A DNA stretch of 64,000 nt from Synechococcus sp. AG-673-F03 (lineage in GTDB: Bacteria; Cyanobacteriota; Cyanobacteriia; PCC-6307; Cyanobiaceae). The position numbers and the translations under genes were made by a program. The stretch covers positions 19,510 to 83,509 of the forward strand of contig QCTJ01000006.1 in assembly GCA_003211205.1 (NCBI GenBank). The letters are read 5' to 3'. This document shows positions 57,304 to 64,000 of the stretch, piece by piece. The notes beneath the pieces were generated by a model. It ran no database searches and had not been told where the DNA came from. It was given only the letters and a program-made list of their open reading frames with translations. The number at the start of each line of letters is the position of its first letter. The stretch's first letter is position 1.

Positions 57304-57461
57304 GAGTCCGTTAGTACTGCTGTCACCGTATGGGTCTTATCCCTGCTCGAGCCAGGGGGAACCGATCCACTTGGTTCGGTCTGCACGCCAGCATGCGGTC
57401 AACCGGTTCGGATCGGTAGGGTCCACCGAATCATGCAGCCATCAAGGTGGGCGGAACCCCT

Positions 57462-57659
57462 GTGAACCCGACTCTGGTCACAACATTGGTGGCCAGAGTG
57501 CGAGAGCGCTATGGACCGTCACCCTCGGACCTGGAGAGGATGTGCTGGACCGTGGTTCATGAACATCATCACGGCACGATGCCGTCTGAGTACGACATCC
57601 GCGAGGTTGATGAGGATCTCTATCTGGCGGTGCTGACGGCGGTCCGTCAGCCTGAATAA
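57462..57659 (+). CDS. Unknown small soluble protein
   Basis: The 65-residue protein reads MNPTLVTTLVARVRERYGPS and ends DEDLYLAVLTAVRQPE; it contains HEHHHG in the middle. GTG 57462 is favoured because GGCGGA lies about nine bases upstream; GTG 57447 is possible. No family was recognised. It is divergent from clpB with about 160 bases between. Confidence 0.6.
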   Translation: MNPTLVTTLVARVRERYGPSPSDLERMCWTVVHEHHHGTMPSEYDIREVDEDLYLAVLTAVRQPE

Positions 57660-57793
57660 GCAGCACTTGATTTGGATTTTCTTTTTTCAGTCTTTTAAGT
57701 TGATGTTGTAGAGATGCAACTTGATTGGTTTTTGGAATCTCAGGGCCACTGTGTTCTTGGCCTGAATCTTGAAAGAGAACTCGTCAGCCTCCT

Positions 57794-58858
57794 TCAAGGC
57801 CTCAGAGTGGTGATCTTTTGCGGTTGATCGAGTGCCATCACTTTGATGGATCCGCCAGACAGCGGCAGGTCTGAAAAACGCATCTGCCTGACATCGGGAT
57901 TCTCAAAAGTTTTGATGGAATAGGTTCCATTCTTCGGGTCTGAGACGACTGACCGCTCCGTCATTTCATAAGTGGCTTTCGAGCCACTTCCTCCGAATCC
58001 GCCTCCAGCTGGAATGCCTTGGCTTCCCGGAGGCAAATCTGAGCTCAGATTTGTGGGTGCATTTCTGCTGAAGATCAATGCTCCGATGAACTTTGATGTG
58101 GAGAGGAAATCGCCTGGCAGACCCTGCAATCCCGCACCTGCGCTGACAGGAGGCAGTGCCAGCCCGTTCACTGTGATCTCTGCCGGAGGCATGGCGTTGA
58201 GGTTGCCATAGTTACCCGCGGCAATCAGTTGATAAGGAAGCGGTGGGGAGTTGGTGTAAACAGTGGTCGGGTTATCGAGCATGTTCAGCTCCCCTTTGAT
58301 GTATTCCACAGAAAGGCTGTTTCCATCGCGATCGTGCAGGATCATGTGAATGGGAACAGTTCCTCCAAAGGCCTGCAGCACTGATCCATTCACCTGAACA
58401 CTTGGAAGCGACTGTTTGACTTCGACAATGGATTCAAAATTGCTCAGTACATAAGCGAGCAATTGCCAGCTGGCAACCGAGCGATCGCTTTGATTGGCTG
58501 GAACGTCCTGAAACTTTGCGTAGCCCTCGAAATACAGCAATCCTCCTGCCATTCCCTTTTTATTCATGCCATCGACGAGTGCGTTGTTGACTCCTACGGC
58601 GTTCAGACCAATCACCGCGTAACGGCTTGTCCAGCTCAGACCGCTCCCCTCCTGGCCTGATGGCCCGGCTCCTTTGATCAGGGTGCCGCGTTGGATCAGG
58701 ACTGCCTCGCTGTTCAGTGGTCTGGCGAACTCCATGGTTCGGCCGTAAACCTTTCCACCATCATTGCCTCTCAAGCTGAAACTGGTGCAGGCGGAGGCTG
58801 TACCAATGCTGGCGCTGGCGATCCCGAGACCAATCCCCATGGCCAGGGCTCGTTGCAT
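57794..58858 (-). CDS. Secreted choloylglycine hydrolase-type Ntn hydrolase
   Basis: This family includes penicillin V acylase and bile-salt hydrolase, which cleave linear amide bonds with an N-terminal Cys. ATG 58858 gives a signal peptide (ALAMGIGLGIASASIGTASA), and cleavage before ACTSFSLRG would expose Cys as the N-terminal nucleophile after removal of A or directly. Other family features are GRTMEFARPL, GVNNALVDGMNKKGM (Asn/Asp), and VYTNSPPLPYQL with the Asn. The frame extends a further 93 codons upstream, which lacks family similarity. Length is 354 residues. The natural substrate in a marine cyanobacterium is unknown. Confidence 0.88.
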   Translation of the reverse strand: MQRALAMGIGLGIASASIGTASACTSFSLRGNDGGKVYGRTMEFARPLNSEAVLIQRGTLIKGAGPSGQEGSGLSWTSRYAVIGLNAVGVNNALVDGMNKKGMAGGLLYFEGYAKFQDVPANQSDRSVASWQLLAYVLSNFESIVEVKQSLPSVQVNGSVLQAFGGTVPIHMILHDRDGNSLSVEYIKGELNMLDNPTTVYTNSPPLPYQLIAAGNYGNLNAMPPAEITVNGLALPPVSAGAGLQGLPGDFLSTSKFIGALIFSRNAPTNLSSDLPPGSQGIPAGGGFGGSGSKATYEMTERSVVSDPKNGTYSIKTFENPDVRQMRFSDLPLSGGSIKVMALDQPQKITTLRP

Positions 58859-59043
58859 CGTTGAAGCTATAGGGTTTCTGTAGCTCCTCCTCAAAGGGTG
58901 TGAAGAGGGCCTATTCAGTGGCTCCTCCTCCAGGTTTTCTTTGCTCTTCACACCAGGTCGGTCGTCACGATTCTCTGTGTTTCGCGCAGTTGCATCGCGA
59001 CCAAGGTCTGGGCCATGGTTAAGCAAATCTGAAGGAGTGGGTT

Positions 59044-59229
59044 GTGAAGGCTGCCCCGTCCTGTCCCCTGCATCTGGGGATTCTCGATTCACCCGACTAC
59101 TGGACCGACAACGCTCTGGTTGAGTCCGTATCGCCAACCACCGCTTCGCAGTGGAGGCAATGGATTGAACAGTCAGAGTCCGATCGCAGACTCAGGAACC
59201 CTGACCGGCAGGCGGGTATTCGTGGCTGA
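59044..59229 (+). CDS. Possible small protein
   Basis: A 61-residue ORF starts with GTG at 59044 and has AAGGAG seven bases upstream, the best ribosome binding site in this stretch. The protein is soluble and reads DYWTDNALVESVSPTTASQW in the middle and ends with a basic RRLRNPDRQ. No family was recognised. Most of it lies over the non-homologous upstream extension of the Ntn hydrolase frame. Confidence 0.35.
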   Translation: MKAAPSCPLHLGILDSPDYWTDNALVESVSPTTASQWRQWIEQSESDRRLRNPDRQAGIRG

Positions 59230-59257
59230 ATCGTCCTCCGGTCGGCAGGATGAAGAC

Positions 59258-59416
59258 ATGAAGAAACGGTCATGGCTGACTCGGATCAGTGCACACCTTC
59301 TGGGTGTGGTGGATGAGTACTGGGCGATGCGCGAACCCGCCCAGTATCACCGGCAGCTTCCCTGTTGTGATCTGAAAGGTGAAATGGATGCGACCCGATC
59401 GACGAGCCAGCGTTGA
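59258..59416 (+). CDS. Possible small protein
   Basis: A 52-residue ORF begins MKKRSWLTRISAHLLGVVDEYWAM (first part MKKRSWLTRISAHLLG) and contains DEYWAMREPAQYHRQLPCC. The start has CAGGATGAAG upstream. The frame is open upstream, but ATG 59258 gives the most protein-like N-terminus. No family was recognised. Its stop overlaps a TTG that begins another short ORF. Confidence 0.4.
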   Translation: MKKRSWLTRISAHLLGVVDEYWAMREPAQYHRQLPCCDLKGEMDATRSTSQR

Positions 59417-59511
59417 AACAGTTGAAACGGCAGCACTGGTTGCAGCGCGCTCTGAGACAGCATTCCCGCTTCAATGACGATATGGCTGCCACTCCGTTGG
59501 ACTGTGGCTAG
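59413..59511 (+). CDS. Possible very short ORF coupled to the previous one
   Basis: A 32-codon ORF starts with TTG overlapping the stop of the upstream ORF (TTGA) and reads LKQLKRQHWLQRALRQHSRF, strongly basic and helical, ending DDMAATPLDCG. It may be a fragment of a broken gene or a tiny translated peptide. Support is weak. Confidence 0.2.
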   Translation: MKQLKRQHWLQRALRQHSRFNDDMAATPLDCG

Positions 59512-59544
59512 GGGTTGGAGATGACCTAGTTGATGGTGAGCTGC

Positions 59545-59775
59545 ATGTCCGTGATCAATATCTCCGGCGACAAGACCCCCAAGCTGGATCGTGTGTCTGA
59601 GTACTGGCCGCGCACGATCCAGCAGTACTGGCGTGATCACGAGAACCGTCAGAAGTCGCTGCAGGCCAAGCTCTTGTCTGAAACGATTCGTCTGCAGAGT
59701 GCTTCAAGGCCTCGTAAGCAGCTCTTCGCGAAGCGACAGAGTTTTGTTGCTCCGTGTCACACCCTTCGGTCGTAA
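59545..59775 (+). CDS. Possible small basic protein
   Basis: A 76-residue ORF reads MSVINISGDKTPKLDRVSEYW and continues IQQYWRDHENRQKSLQAKLL, basic and probably helical. Several start codons (59530, 59533, 59536, 59545) occur in frame. The EYW segment recalls the DEYW segment of the 59258 ORF, but that may be chance. No family was recognised. An antisense ORF exists but looks like a shadow. Confidence 0.3.
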   Translation: MSVINISGDKTPKLDRVSEYWPRTIQQYWRDHENRQKSLQAKLLSETIRLQSASRPRKQLFAKRQSFVAPCHTLRS

Positions 59776-59783
59776 GGCCTGTT

Positions 59784-59942
59784 TCAGCGACAGGCCGCAA
59801 GATTGACTTTTGCTGCCTCCAGGGCTTCTTCACAGGCGGCACGATCCTCCTTATCGATGTCCCCCTGACTGCCATTCAGGCGGGCTTCAAGAAACGCGAT
59901 CTCTTCGATCCAGTGGTGGCGGTCGTTGGGTTCAAGGCTCAT
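59784..59942 (-). CDS. Small acidic helical protein
   Basis: A 52-residue ORF on the minus strand starts MSLEPNDRHHWIEEIAFLEARL, then a Gly-Ser hinge and EDRAACEEALEAAKVNLAAC. It has the composition and hydrophobic spacing of a two-helix hairpin protein. It is divergent from the gene at 60002 with 59 bases between. It is below the size threshold of many gene finders. No family was recognised. Confidence 0.5.
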   Translation of the reverse strand: MSLEPNDRHHWIEEIAFLEARLNGSQGDIDKEDRAACEEALEAAKVNLAACR

Positions 59943-60001
59943 GGCTGACGGAGAGTCGTTGCGACTGTCGCATTTACCATCCCAGCATTGAGGAGGTGCT
60001 G

Positions 60002-60307
60002 ATGTCTGTTGTGGTGCCGGAGGATTTCGATTATTCGGCTTCGATTTCGTTTCTTGAGATCAGGGATCAGCTGCCCTTGATCGATCCTGAAAGCCTGTCC
60101 CGGCAGGATGTGCTGGCGATTCTTCTCCATCTTTTTGATCAGAAACCCGGTTTTGTCGACCGCGGTCACGATGTCAATAACACCGAAACGGCCTGGGTGA
60201 ATGCCTTTCTCTTCAGGCTCAGGCCAGGTCGTGATGATCAGGGGTTGGAAGGATATGTGGTCGAATGCATCGGGTCTAGCGTGGATCGCATGGCCCAGCT
60301 GTTCTGA
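60002..60307 (+). CDS. Unknown small protein with strong ribosome binding site
   Basis: The 101-residue acidic protein starts MSVVVPEDFDYSASISFLEI at ATG 60002 with GAGGAGGTG a few bases upstream. It contains RQDVLAILLHLFDQKPGFVD and WVNAFLFRLRPG and has no signal peptide or membrane segment. The clear Shine-Dalgarno and composition show it is real. I do not recognise the family. Confidence 0.75.
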   Translation: MSVVVPEDFDYSASISFLEIRDQLPLIDPESLSRQDVLAILLHLFDQKPGFVDRGHDVNNTETAWVNAFLFRLRPGRDDQGLEGYVVECIGSSVDRMAQLF

Positions 60308-60344
60308 TCTCATTCATTGACGATCGTTGTCCAGGCCAGTTCAG

Positions 60345-60512
60345 TTACGTCTGTCGCGGCCGAGCAAGCAGGTCACATTGATTCAACCCCTGAGCATTGG
60401 GGTCGGCTTGCTGGAGCCGGTGCAGGATGTTGCGCAGATCGGCTCCAGCCAGTTCTCCGTTGGTTTCCCACTTGAGGCTGGTCCCGCGACGGTTGTGAAC
60501 GGTGTCGTTCAT
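60345..60512 (-). CDS. Unknown small protein
   Basis: A 55-residue ORF starts MNDTVHNRRGTSLKWETNGE at 60512 and continues LAGADLRNILHRLQQADPNA and a basic end. It looks like a real soluble protein with a small beta-alpha arrangement. It is convergent with the gene at 60002-60307. No strong ribosome binding site was seen. Unknown function. Confidence 0.5.
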   Translation of the reverse strand: MNDTVHNRRGTSLKWETNGELAGADLRNILHRLQQADPNAQGLNQCDLLARPRQT

Positions 60513-60630
60513 GAGCATTCTCGAGCGAATGCACTTTCGTTGATCAGCAGGGTTCCGGAAAGCTGCTCACTAAAATCCTTAAAGGAAGTTAAAAGTGTGT
60601 CGGTTGTTACCATTCCGGCGCAGCTTGTGC

Positions 60631-61026
60631 TCAGCCGAAGCCTTTGGCTTGCGCCTGATGGGTGAGGGCGCGTTGCTGGCGGCTGAACAGTGCTTCGCGT
60701 TCAATCGCTTCTCCAACATGGGGGGCGATTTCGACGCCACTGGTCTGCATGGCCTGCTGCTGCTCCTGTTCTTCGCTCGACCCCGTCTCGGTCTGCAGGT
60801 AGGCATTCACGCAAGCCTGGGCAGTTTCCGTGGGCGCGTAATACAGCGTCCCAGGCCCCCTGCGTCGGCGAGTCAGCTGTCTCGCCAGGCGACGCTGCTG
60901 CATGCCTGCCCAGAGTTGTCCTGGGTTGCGGACCATATAGCTGTTGAGACTTGGCGCCTCGGTGTCTTCGCTGAGCGCCATCGAGGTTCCATCAACGAAG
61001 TCGCTCAGCAGGGTGACGACTGGCAT
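60631..61026 (-). CDS. Unknown protein, third in the petJ operon
   Basis: The 131-residue protein begins MPVVTLLSDFVDGTSMALSE and has a basic middle (RRLARQLTRRRRGPGTLYY) followed by APTETAQACVNAYLQTETGS and a Gln/Glu-rich stretch. GTG 61038 would add four residues. It follows the Nif11 gene with only a few bases between, so it is co-transcribed with petJ and nif11. I do not recognise the family. Confidence 0.65.
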   Translation of the reverse strand: MPVVTLLSDFVDGTSMALSEDTEAPSLNSYMVRNPGQLWAGMQQRRLARQLTRRRRGPGTLYYAPTETAQACVNAYLQTETGSSEEQEQQQAMQTSGVEIAPHVGEAIEREALFSRQQRALTHQAQAKGFG

Positions 61027-61044
61027 GGCCCGGGCCACAAAGGC

Positions 61045-61272
61045 TCAGTCTGTGCTGCCGTGGGTTCTGATTCCCAGAGCGCTGCGGTTGAACCAGCTCT
61101 CCATGGCTGAGGTCTGACCGTCTTCGATCAGATCGGCACGATTCAAAGCGAAGTCGAGATTTCTTGCCAAAGCAACAATGTCAGCATCATTGGAGCAGCC
61201 ATGCAGTTGTCGTCTCAGCGATGCACTGTGTTCGAGCGCATGAACAAAGGCACTTAATGCTTCTCTGCTCAT
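61045..61272 (-). CDS. Nif11-domain protein coupled to petJ
   Basis: The 75-residue protein begins MSREALSAFVHALEHSASLR and continues RRQLHGCSNDADIVALARNL and DFALNRADLIED, the Nif11 pattern (a helical domain often serving as a leader peptide). After the domain there are only about 20 residues without Cys and without a double-Gly cleavage site, so it is not an obvious lanthipeptide precursor. Its ATG overlaps the petJ stop (ATGA), so translation is coupled to cytochrome c6. Confidence 0.8.
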   Translation of the reverse strand: MSREALSAFVHALEHSASLRRQLHGCSNDADIVALARNLDFALNRADLIEDGQTSAMESWFNRSALGIRTHGSTD

Positions 61273-61631
61273 CGTGACCACCCCTTCTCGGCCTGTTTTT
61301 CGACGAAAGCAGCCACATCATCGATTTCTGTGAGACTCAGCTTGCCTTCGTAGGAAGGCATTGCATTTTTACCGTTCTCGATTTGGTGCTCGATGGCTTC
61401 AATCGGATGCTGGCTGTAGGAGTCGAGGTAGGCCTGCAAGTCCGCCTGGCTCAGGGTGCGAGTGGCCCTGATCACATTGCCGCCACCCATATGGCAGGCA
61501 GCACAGTTGCTGGAGAACAGCTGGGCTCCATGAGACAGGTCCGGATCAGTCATGGCTTTGACCGGTAGAGCCGCTCCGAGAGTGAGGCAGAGGCTGAGGA
61601 TCAGTGCCAGAGCAGAGGCAGGGTTTGTCAT
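61269..61631 (-). CDS. petJ: Cytochrome c6 (PetJ)
   Basis: Cytochrome c6 carries electrons from cytochrome b6f to photosystem I or to oxidase and replaces plastocyanin when copper is scarce. It has a signal peptide (about residues 1-26, ALILSLCLTLGAALPVKAM), the heme motif CAACH, and the axial Met in GKNAMPSYEGKLSLTEIDDV. The end reads FVEKQAEKGWSR, as in the family. Length is 120 residues. It is the first gene of petJ-nif11-unknown, and petE lies upstream on the same strand. Confidence 0.95.
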   Translation of the reverse strand: MTNPASALALILSLCLTLGAALPVKAMTDPDLSHGAQLFSSNCAACHMGGGNVIRATRTLSQADLQAYLDSYSQHPIEAIEHQIENGKNAMPSYEGKLSLTEIDDVAAFVEKQAEKGWSR

Positions 61632-61682
61632 CCCTTGGCGTTCATCTCTAGGCCAAACTTATCCATCATCAACAGCATGAAA

Positions 61683-61716
61683 AGACCCCAGGTTGAACGT
61701 TGACAATCTGGGGTCT
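61683..61716 (-). terminator. Terminator-like hairpin after petE
   Basis: The 9-bp perfect inverted repeat AGACCCCAG (61683-61691) and CTGGGGTCT (61708-61716) has a 16-base loop. On the minus strand it is followed by TTTTC, so it can end the petE transcript before petJ. A smaller hairpin, ACCTGA-AAAA-TCAGGT (61729-61744), lies closer to the petE stop. The rest of the 127-base gap must hold the petJ promoter. Confidence 0.6.
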
Positions 61717-61758
61717 GATTATGTTGAAACCTGAAAAATCAGGTGTTGTCTGAGCGAA

Positions 61759-62118
61759 TCACTCGACGATCACTTGGCCAACCATGCCAGCGCCGCGGTG
61801 GGGCTCGCAATAGAAGTCGAAAGTACCGGCTTCACTGAAAGTTTCTTCCCAGGATTCGCCGGGGGAGAAAGCCAGGTCGGCGTGGCTGTATTCGTCATGA
61901 CCATCGAAGACGGCGTTGTGAGGGGCCATCTTGTTGTTGACGAACTTGACGGTGTCACCAGCTTTGATAGTGACGGAGCTGGGCTCGAAAGCCAGCATTC
62001 CGGAGTCTGCGCCAAGCTTCACCTCAACGGTGGCGGCACTTGCGGAAGCAACACCCACGGTGCAGGCCAGCACAAAAGCGAGGGCGGTGTAGAAGATCGA
62101 TTTAAGGCTCTTCAGCAT
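61759..62118 (-). CDS. petE: Plastocyanin
   Basis: Plastocyanin is the copper carrier from cytochrome b6f to photosystem I in the thylakoid lumen. It has an export signal (residues about 1-28, [17 protein letters not shown]) and the copper ligands His in [10 protein letters not shown], then Cys, His and Met in [12 protein letters not shown]. Length is 119 residues. petJ is just downstream, so both alternative carriers to PSI are adjacent but separated by a terminator-like hairpin. Confidence 0.97.
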   Translation of the reverse strand: MLKSLKSIFYTALAFVLACTVGVASASAATVEVKLGADSGMLAFEPSSVTIKAGDTVKFVNNKMAPHNAVFDGHDEYSHADLAFSPGESWEETFSEAGTFDFYCEPHRGAGMVGQVIVE

Positions 62119-62153
62119 GACGACTGTTGAAGTTGCCTAATTATAGGCGTATC

Positions 62154-63161
62154 TCAGGGTGATCCCCGATTCGGTAAACCTGAATCCAGCAAGATCGATT
62201 CCAGATTTGCGGCATGGCTTTTGTCGCCGAAGCGCTCTGGCTGGGTCACTGGTTGGTGAATGAAATGGCGCTGACGAATGGAAAAGCGATCCCAGGCATT
62301 CACCTCGATCGGCAGCACCCTGATCAGTGTCTCGATCAACCAAGGCCAGAGCGGGATGCCAGGAGTTCGTCGAATTCCCCGCCAGCGGCAGAGGATTGCC
62401 ACTGCTTCATTCACGCTGATGGCTTTCTGTCCCATCACAATTCTGCGCACAGCTCCCTGGCCGGGCTCCGGGTTGCGTTGATGGGGATGGGTGGCGAGAT
62501 GGCCGCAAATTGCAGCGATGTCTGCTGCATGGATGAAGTGGAAACTGGCATCGGCCCGAAGGAATCGAGCCAGCCAGAGCCATTTGCTGGCCTCTACGAG
62601 GCCTTCGGTGAGGTAGCTGGTGGGGAAAGGACTGCTGCCGTCTACTCGGCCTCCGAACACCAGGGTGGGGAAGACGGCAACGATTTTCTCGGCGAGAGGA
62701 TGCTCCTCCAAATCTTTCAGGCACTGAGCCTTCGTCTGGATGTATTCAGTGCCGTAGGCCAGTGCTTCGGTGAGGGGCTGCAGATGTCGATCCAGGATGC
62801 TGGCTGTTGAGAAATAGGTGATTTGCTCGATCGAGGATGGATTGAGCAGTGACAGCATTCGCTTCACAGCCACAACATTCACCTGCTGAGCCCGTTCTGG
62901 ATCACCCCAGGCAGTGGCTGTGTGGATCACGCGATGCACACTGGCCAGCTCAGATGCGAATCGATCGGCTTCGCGAAGGTCACCCACCAGCAGTTGGATC
63001 CGCGGATGATCCGAGGAAACCGCAGTGAGTTTGCTGGGATCACGCAGCCAGAGCAGCAGCTCCGCGTCGCTGTTCTCCAGCAGCCATGAGGTGGTGTATT
63101 GCCCGACGCAGCCGCTGGCACCCGTGATCAGGATGCGCGACGGAGTGGTGGTCTGACTCAA
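62154..63161 (-). CDS. NAD(P)-dependent epimerase/dehydratase-like protein
   Basis: This extended short-chain dehydrogenase has the Rossmann motif [13 protein letters not shown] at about residues 11-23 and Tyr-x3-Lys-like sequence [19 protein letters not shown] (Y-x3-K in YIQTK). The usual strand-turn [13 protein letters not shown] follows the first domain. The substrate is unknown. Length is 335 residues. It overlaps hemE by four bases (ATGA), so it is probably co-transcribed with this tetrapyrrole gene. Confidence 0.88.
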   Translation of the reverse strand: MSQTTTPSRILITGASGCVGQYTTSWLLENSDAELLLWLRDPSKLTAVSSDHPRIQLLVGDLREADRFASELASVHRVIHTATAWGDPERAQQVNVVAVKRMLSLLNPSSIEQITYFSTASILDRHLQPLTEALAYGTEYIQTKAQCLKDLEEHPLAEKIVAVFPTLVFGGRVDGSSPFPTSYLTEGLVEASKWLWLARFLRADASFHFIHAADIAAICGHLATHPHQRNPEPGQGAVRRIVMGQKAISVNEAVAILCRWRGIRRTPGIPLWPWLIETLIRVLPIEVNAWDRFSIRQRHFIHQPVTQPERFGDKSHAANLESILLDSGLPNRGSP

Positions 63162-64000
63162 GCGAGAGCCCCGACTCGATCCATCACGCTCTTGCCTGCG
63201 GTGAAGAAGGCAGCTCCATTCTCCTCAGGTGTCCCGGGAAGGATTCCGTGGCCGAGGTTGAGGATGTGGCGGCGGCCTTTGGCCTTGCGAACGCAGTCGT
63301 CGATTCGGGCTTCGATGGCCTGCGGGGTTCCGAACAGCAGGCCGGGATCAACATTGCCTTGTACACCGATGTGTTCAGGCAGTCGTGCACAGGCCTCTGC
63401 CATGTCCACGGTCCAGTCGAGGGAGATAATGTCCACACCGGTCTGGGCCATCCGTTCGATCACGCCGGCGCTGCCGGAGATGTAGAGGATGAACGGGGTA
63501 TCGGGATGGGTCTGCTTGACCAGGTCGACCACCTTTTTCTGGTAGGGAGCGGCGAAGACGTCGTAGTCGGCTGGGCTGAGTTGCCCTGCCCAGGAGTCGA
63601 ACATCTGCACCACCTGTGCCCCGGAATCGATCTGATAGCGCAGGTAGTTGGCAATGGACTCGGCGAAATGATCGAGCAGTTTGTGCAGCAATTCGGGCTC
63701 ACGGAAGGCCATGGCCTTGATCACCGCATAATTCTTGCTGCTTTTACCTTCCACGACGTAGGCAGCCAGCGTCCAGGGAGCACCAACGAAACCCAGCACA
63801 GCCGCCTCATTGCCGACGCTCTTACGTAAACGACCCAGCACCTCGCCCACAAAGGGCATGGATTCGCTGGGAATCAAGGGTCGCAGAGCGTTGACCTGGT
63901 TGAGATTGCGAATCGGATCACCGATCTGAGGTCCTTTGCTCTCGATGATGTCGAAGTCGATTCCCATGCCAGGAAGAGGCGTGAGGATGTCGGAGAACAA
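63158..64000 (-). CDS. hemE: Uroporphyrinogen decarboxylase, N-terminus outside window
   Basis: HemE decarboxylates uroporphyrinogen III to coproporphyrinogen III in heme and chlorophyll synthesis. The visible 280 residues include [54 protein letters not shown] and [11 protein letters not shown], then [10 protein letters not shown] and the C-terminal [17 protein letters not shown]. The first ~70 residues, including the substrate-binding N-terminal RQAGR block, lie beyond the right edge, so this is a window cut and not a broken gene. Confidence 0.96.
   Translation of the reverse strand: MFSDILTPLPGMGIDFDIIESKGPQIGDPIRNLNQVNALRPLIPSESMPFVGEVLGRLRKSVGNEAAVLGFVGAPWTLAAYVVEGKSSKNYAVIKAMAFREPELLHKLLDHFAESIANYLRYQIDSGAQVVQMFDSWAGQLSPADYDVFAAPYQKKVVDLVKQTHPDTPFILYISGSAGVIERMAQTGVDIISLDWTVDMAEACARLPEHIGVQGNVDPGLLFGTPQAIEARIDDCVRKAKGRRHILNLGHGILPGTPEENGAAFFTAGKSVMDRVGALA

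Noticed and set aside
58859..59137. Upstream N-terminal part of the Ntn hydrolase (93 codons)
   Set aside because: It would place the signal peptide in the middle of the protein; the ATG at 58858 directly precedes the signal sequence.
61045..61272. Lanthipeptide (prochlorosin-like) precursor
   Set aside because: No Cys/Ser/Thr-rich core follows the Nif11 domain, no double-Gly cleavage site is present, and no LanM-type synthetase gene is in the window.

Overview
The window is a contiguous, gene-dense chromosomal segment from an alpha-cyanobacterium, most likely a marine Synechococcus of the moderately high-GC kind. The evidence is a form IA Rubisco inside an alpha-carboxysome (cso) operon, photosystem I subunit PsaM, plastocyanin and cytochrome c6, cyanobacterial NDH-1 parts (CRR6, NdhL, NdhF/NdhD/CupB), both protochlorophyllide reductases, BicA and a cyAbrB regulator. 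No transposase, integrase, phage gene or CRISPR array was seen. Genes are tightly packed and often overlap by 1 to 30 bases.

Layout. 1-6900: a lipoprotein cut by the window edge, the NDH-1 assembly factor CRR6, psaM, light-dependent protochlorophyllide reductase (por) convergent with the dark-operative enzyme chlN-chlB-chlL. 6900-22580: the carbon-fixation super-locus: csoS1D, then (after rdgB on the other strand) csoS1, cbbL, cbbS, csoS2, csoSCA, csoS4A, csoS4B, csoS1E, ndhF4, ndhD4, cupB, acRAF-like and cbbX. This one strand encodes shell, enzyme, carbonic anhydrase, CO2-uptake NDH-1 module, Rubisco assembly factor and Rubisco activase. Hairpins followed by T-tracts lie after cbbL and after cbbS, inside the operon. 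22580-35300: housekeeping genes (ridA, a FutC-type ATPase, gloB, hisG, an ABC exporter, GNAT, two arsenosugar-type glycosyltransferases, a DegP-like protease, dnaA, a ParB-like protein, gor).

35300-41240 is a six-gene minus-strand operon for an alternative (ARTO-type) heme-copper oxidase: two DUF2231 membrane proteins, ctaC without a CuA site, ctaD, ctaE and a GMC oxidoreductase. 41300-47500: a CaCA cation exchanger divergent from bicA, then pyrC, tRNA-Leu(UAA), ndhL, a DUF3007 gene, trpA and cyAbrB. 47500-57700: YciI, a c6-like cytochrome, a Nif11-cupin fusion, PsiE, small exported and cytosolic unknowns, a sigma-70 family factor, a metzincin-like protease, an L,D-transpeptidase, hisIE, a QueD homologue and clpB. 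57700-64000: a secreted Ntn hydrolase, a block of very small unknown genes, an operon petJ - nif11 - unknown, petE, an epimerase-like gene and hemE cut by the window end.

Most notable points for follow-up: Nif11-domain genes sit beside c6-type cytochrome genes twice, once with an ATGA overlap; CsoSCA and CsoS1D carry N-terminal stretches resembling CsoS2 binding motifs; CsoS1E has a long Ser/Ala/Arg-rich extension; and the oxidase operon couples a CuA-less subunit II with two His-containing DUF2231 proteins and a GMC oxidoreductase. All coordinates and motifs were read by eye; no database search was run.
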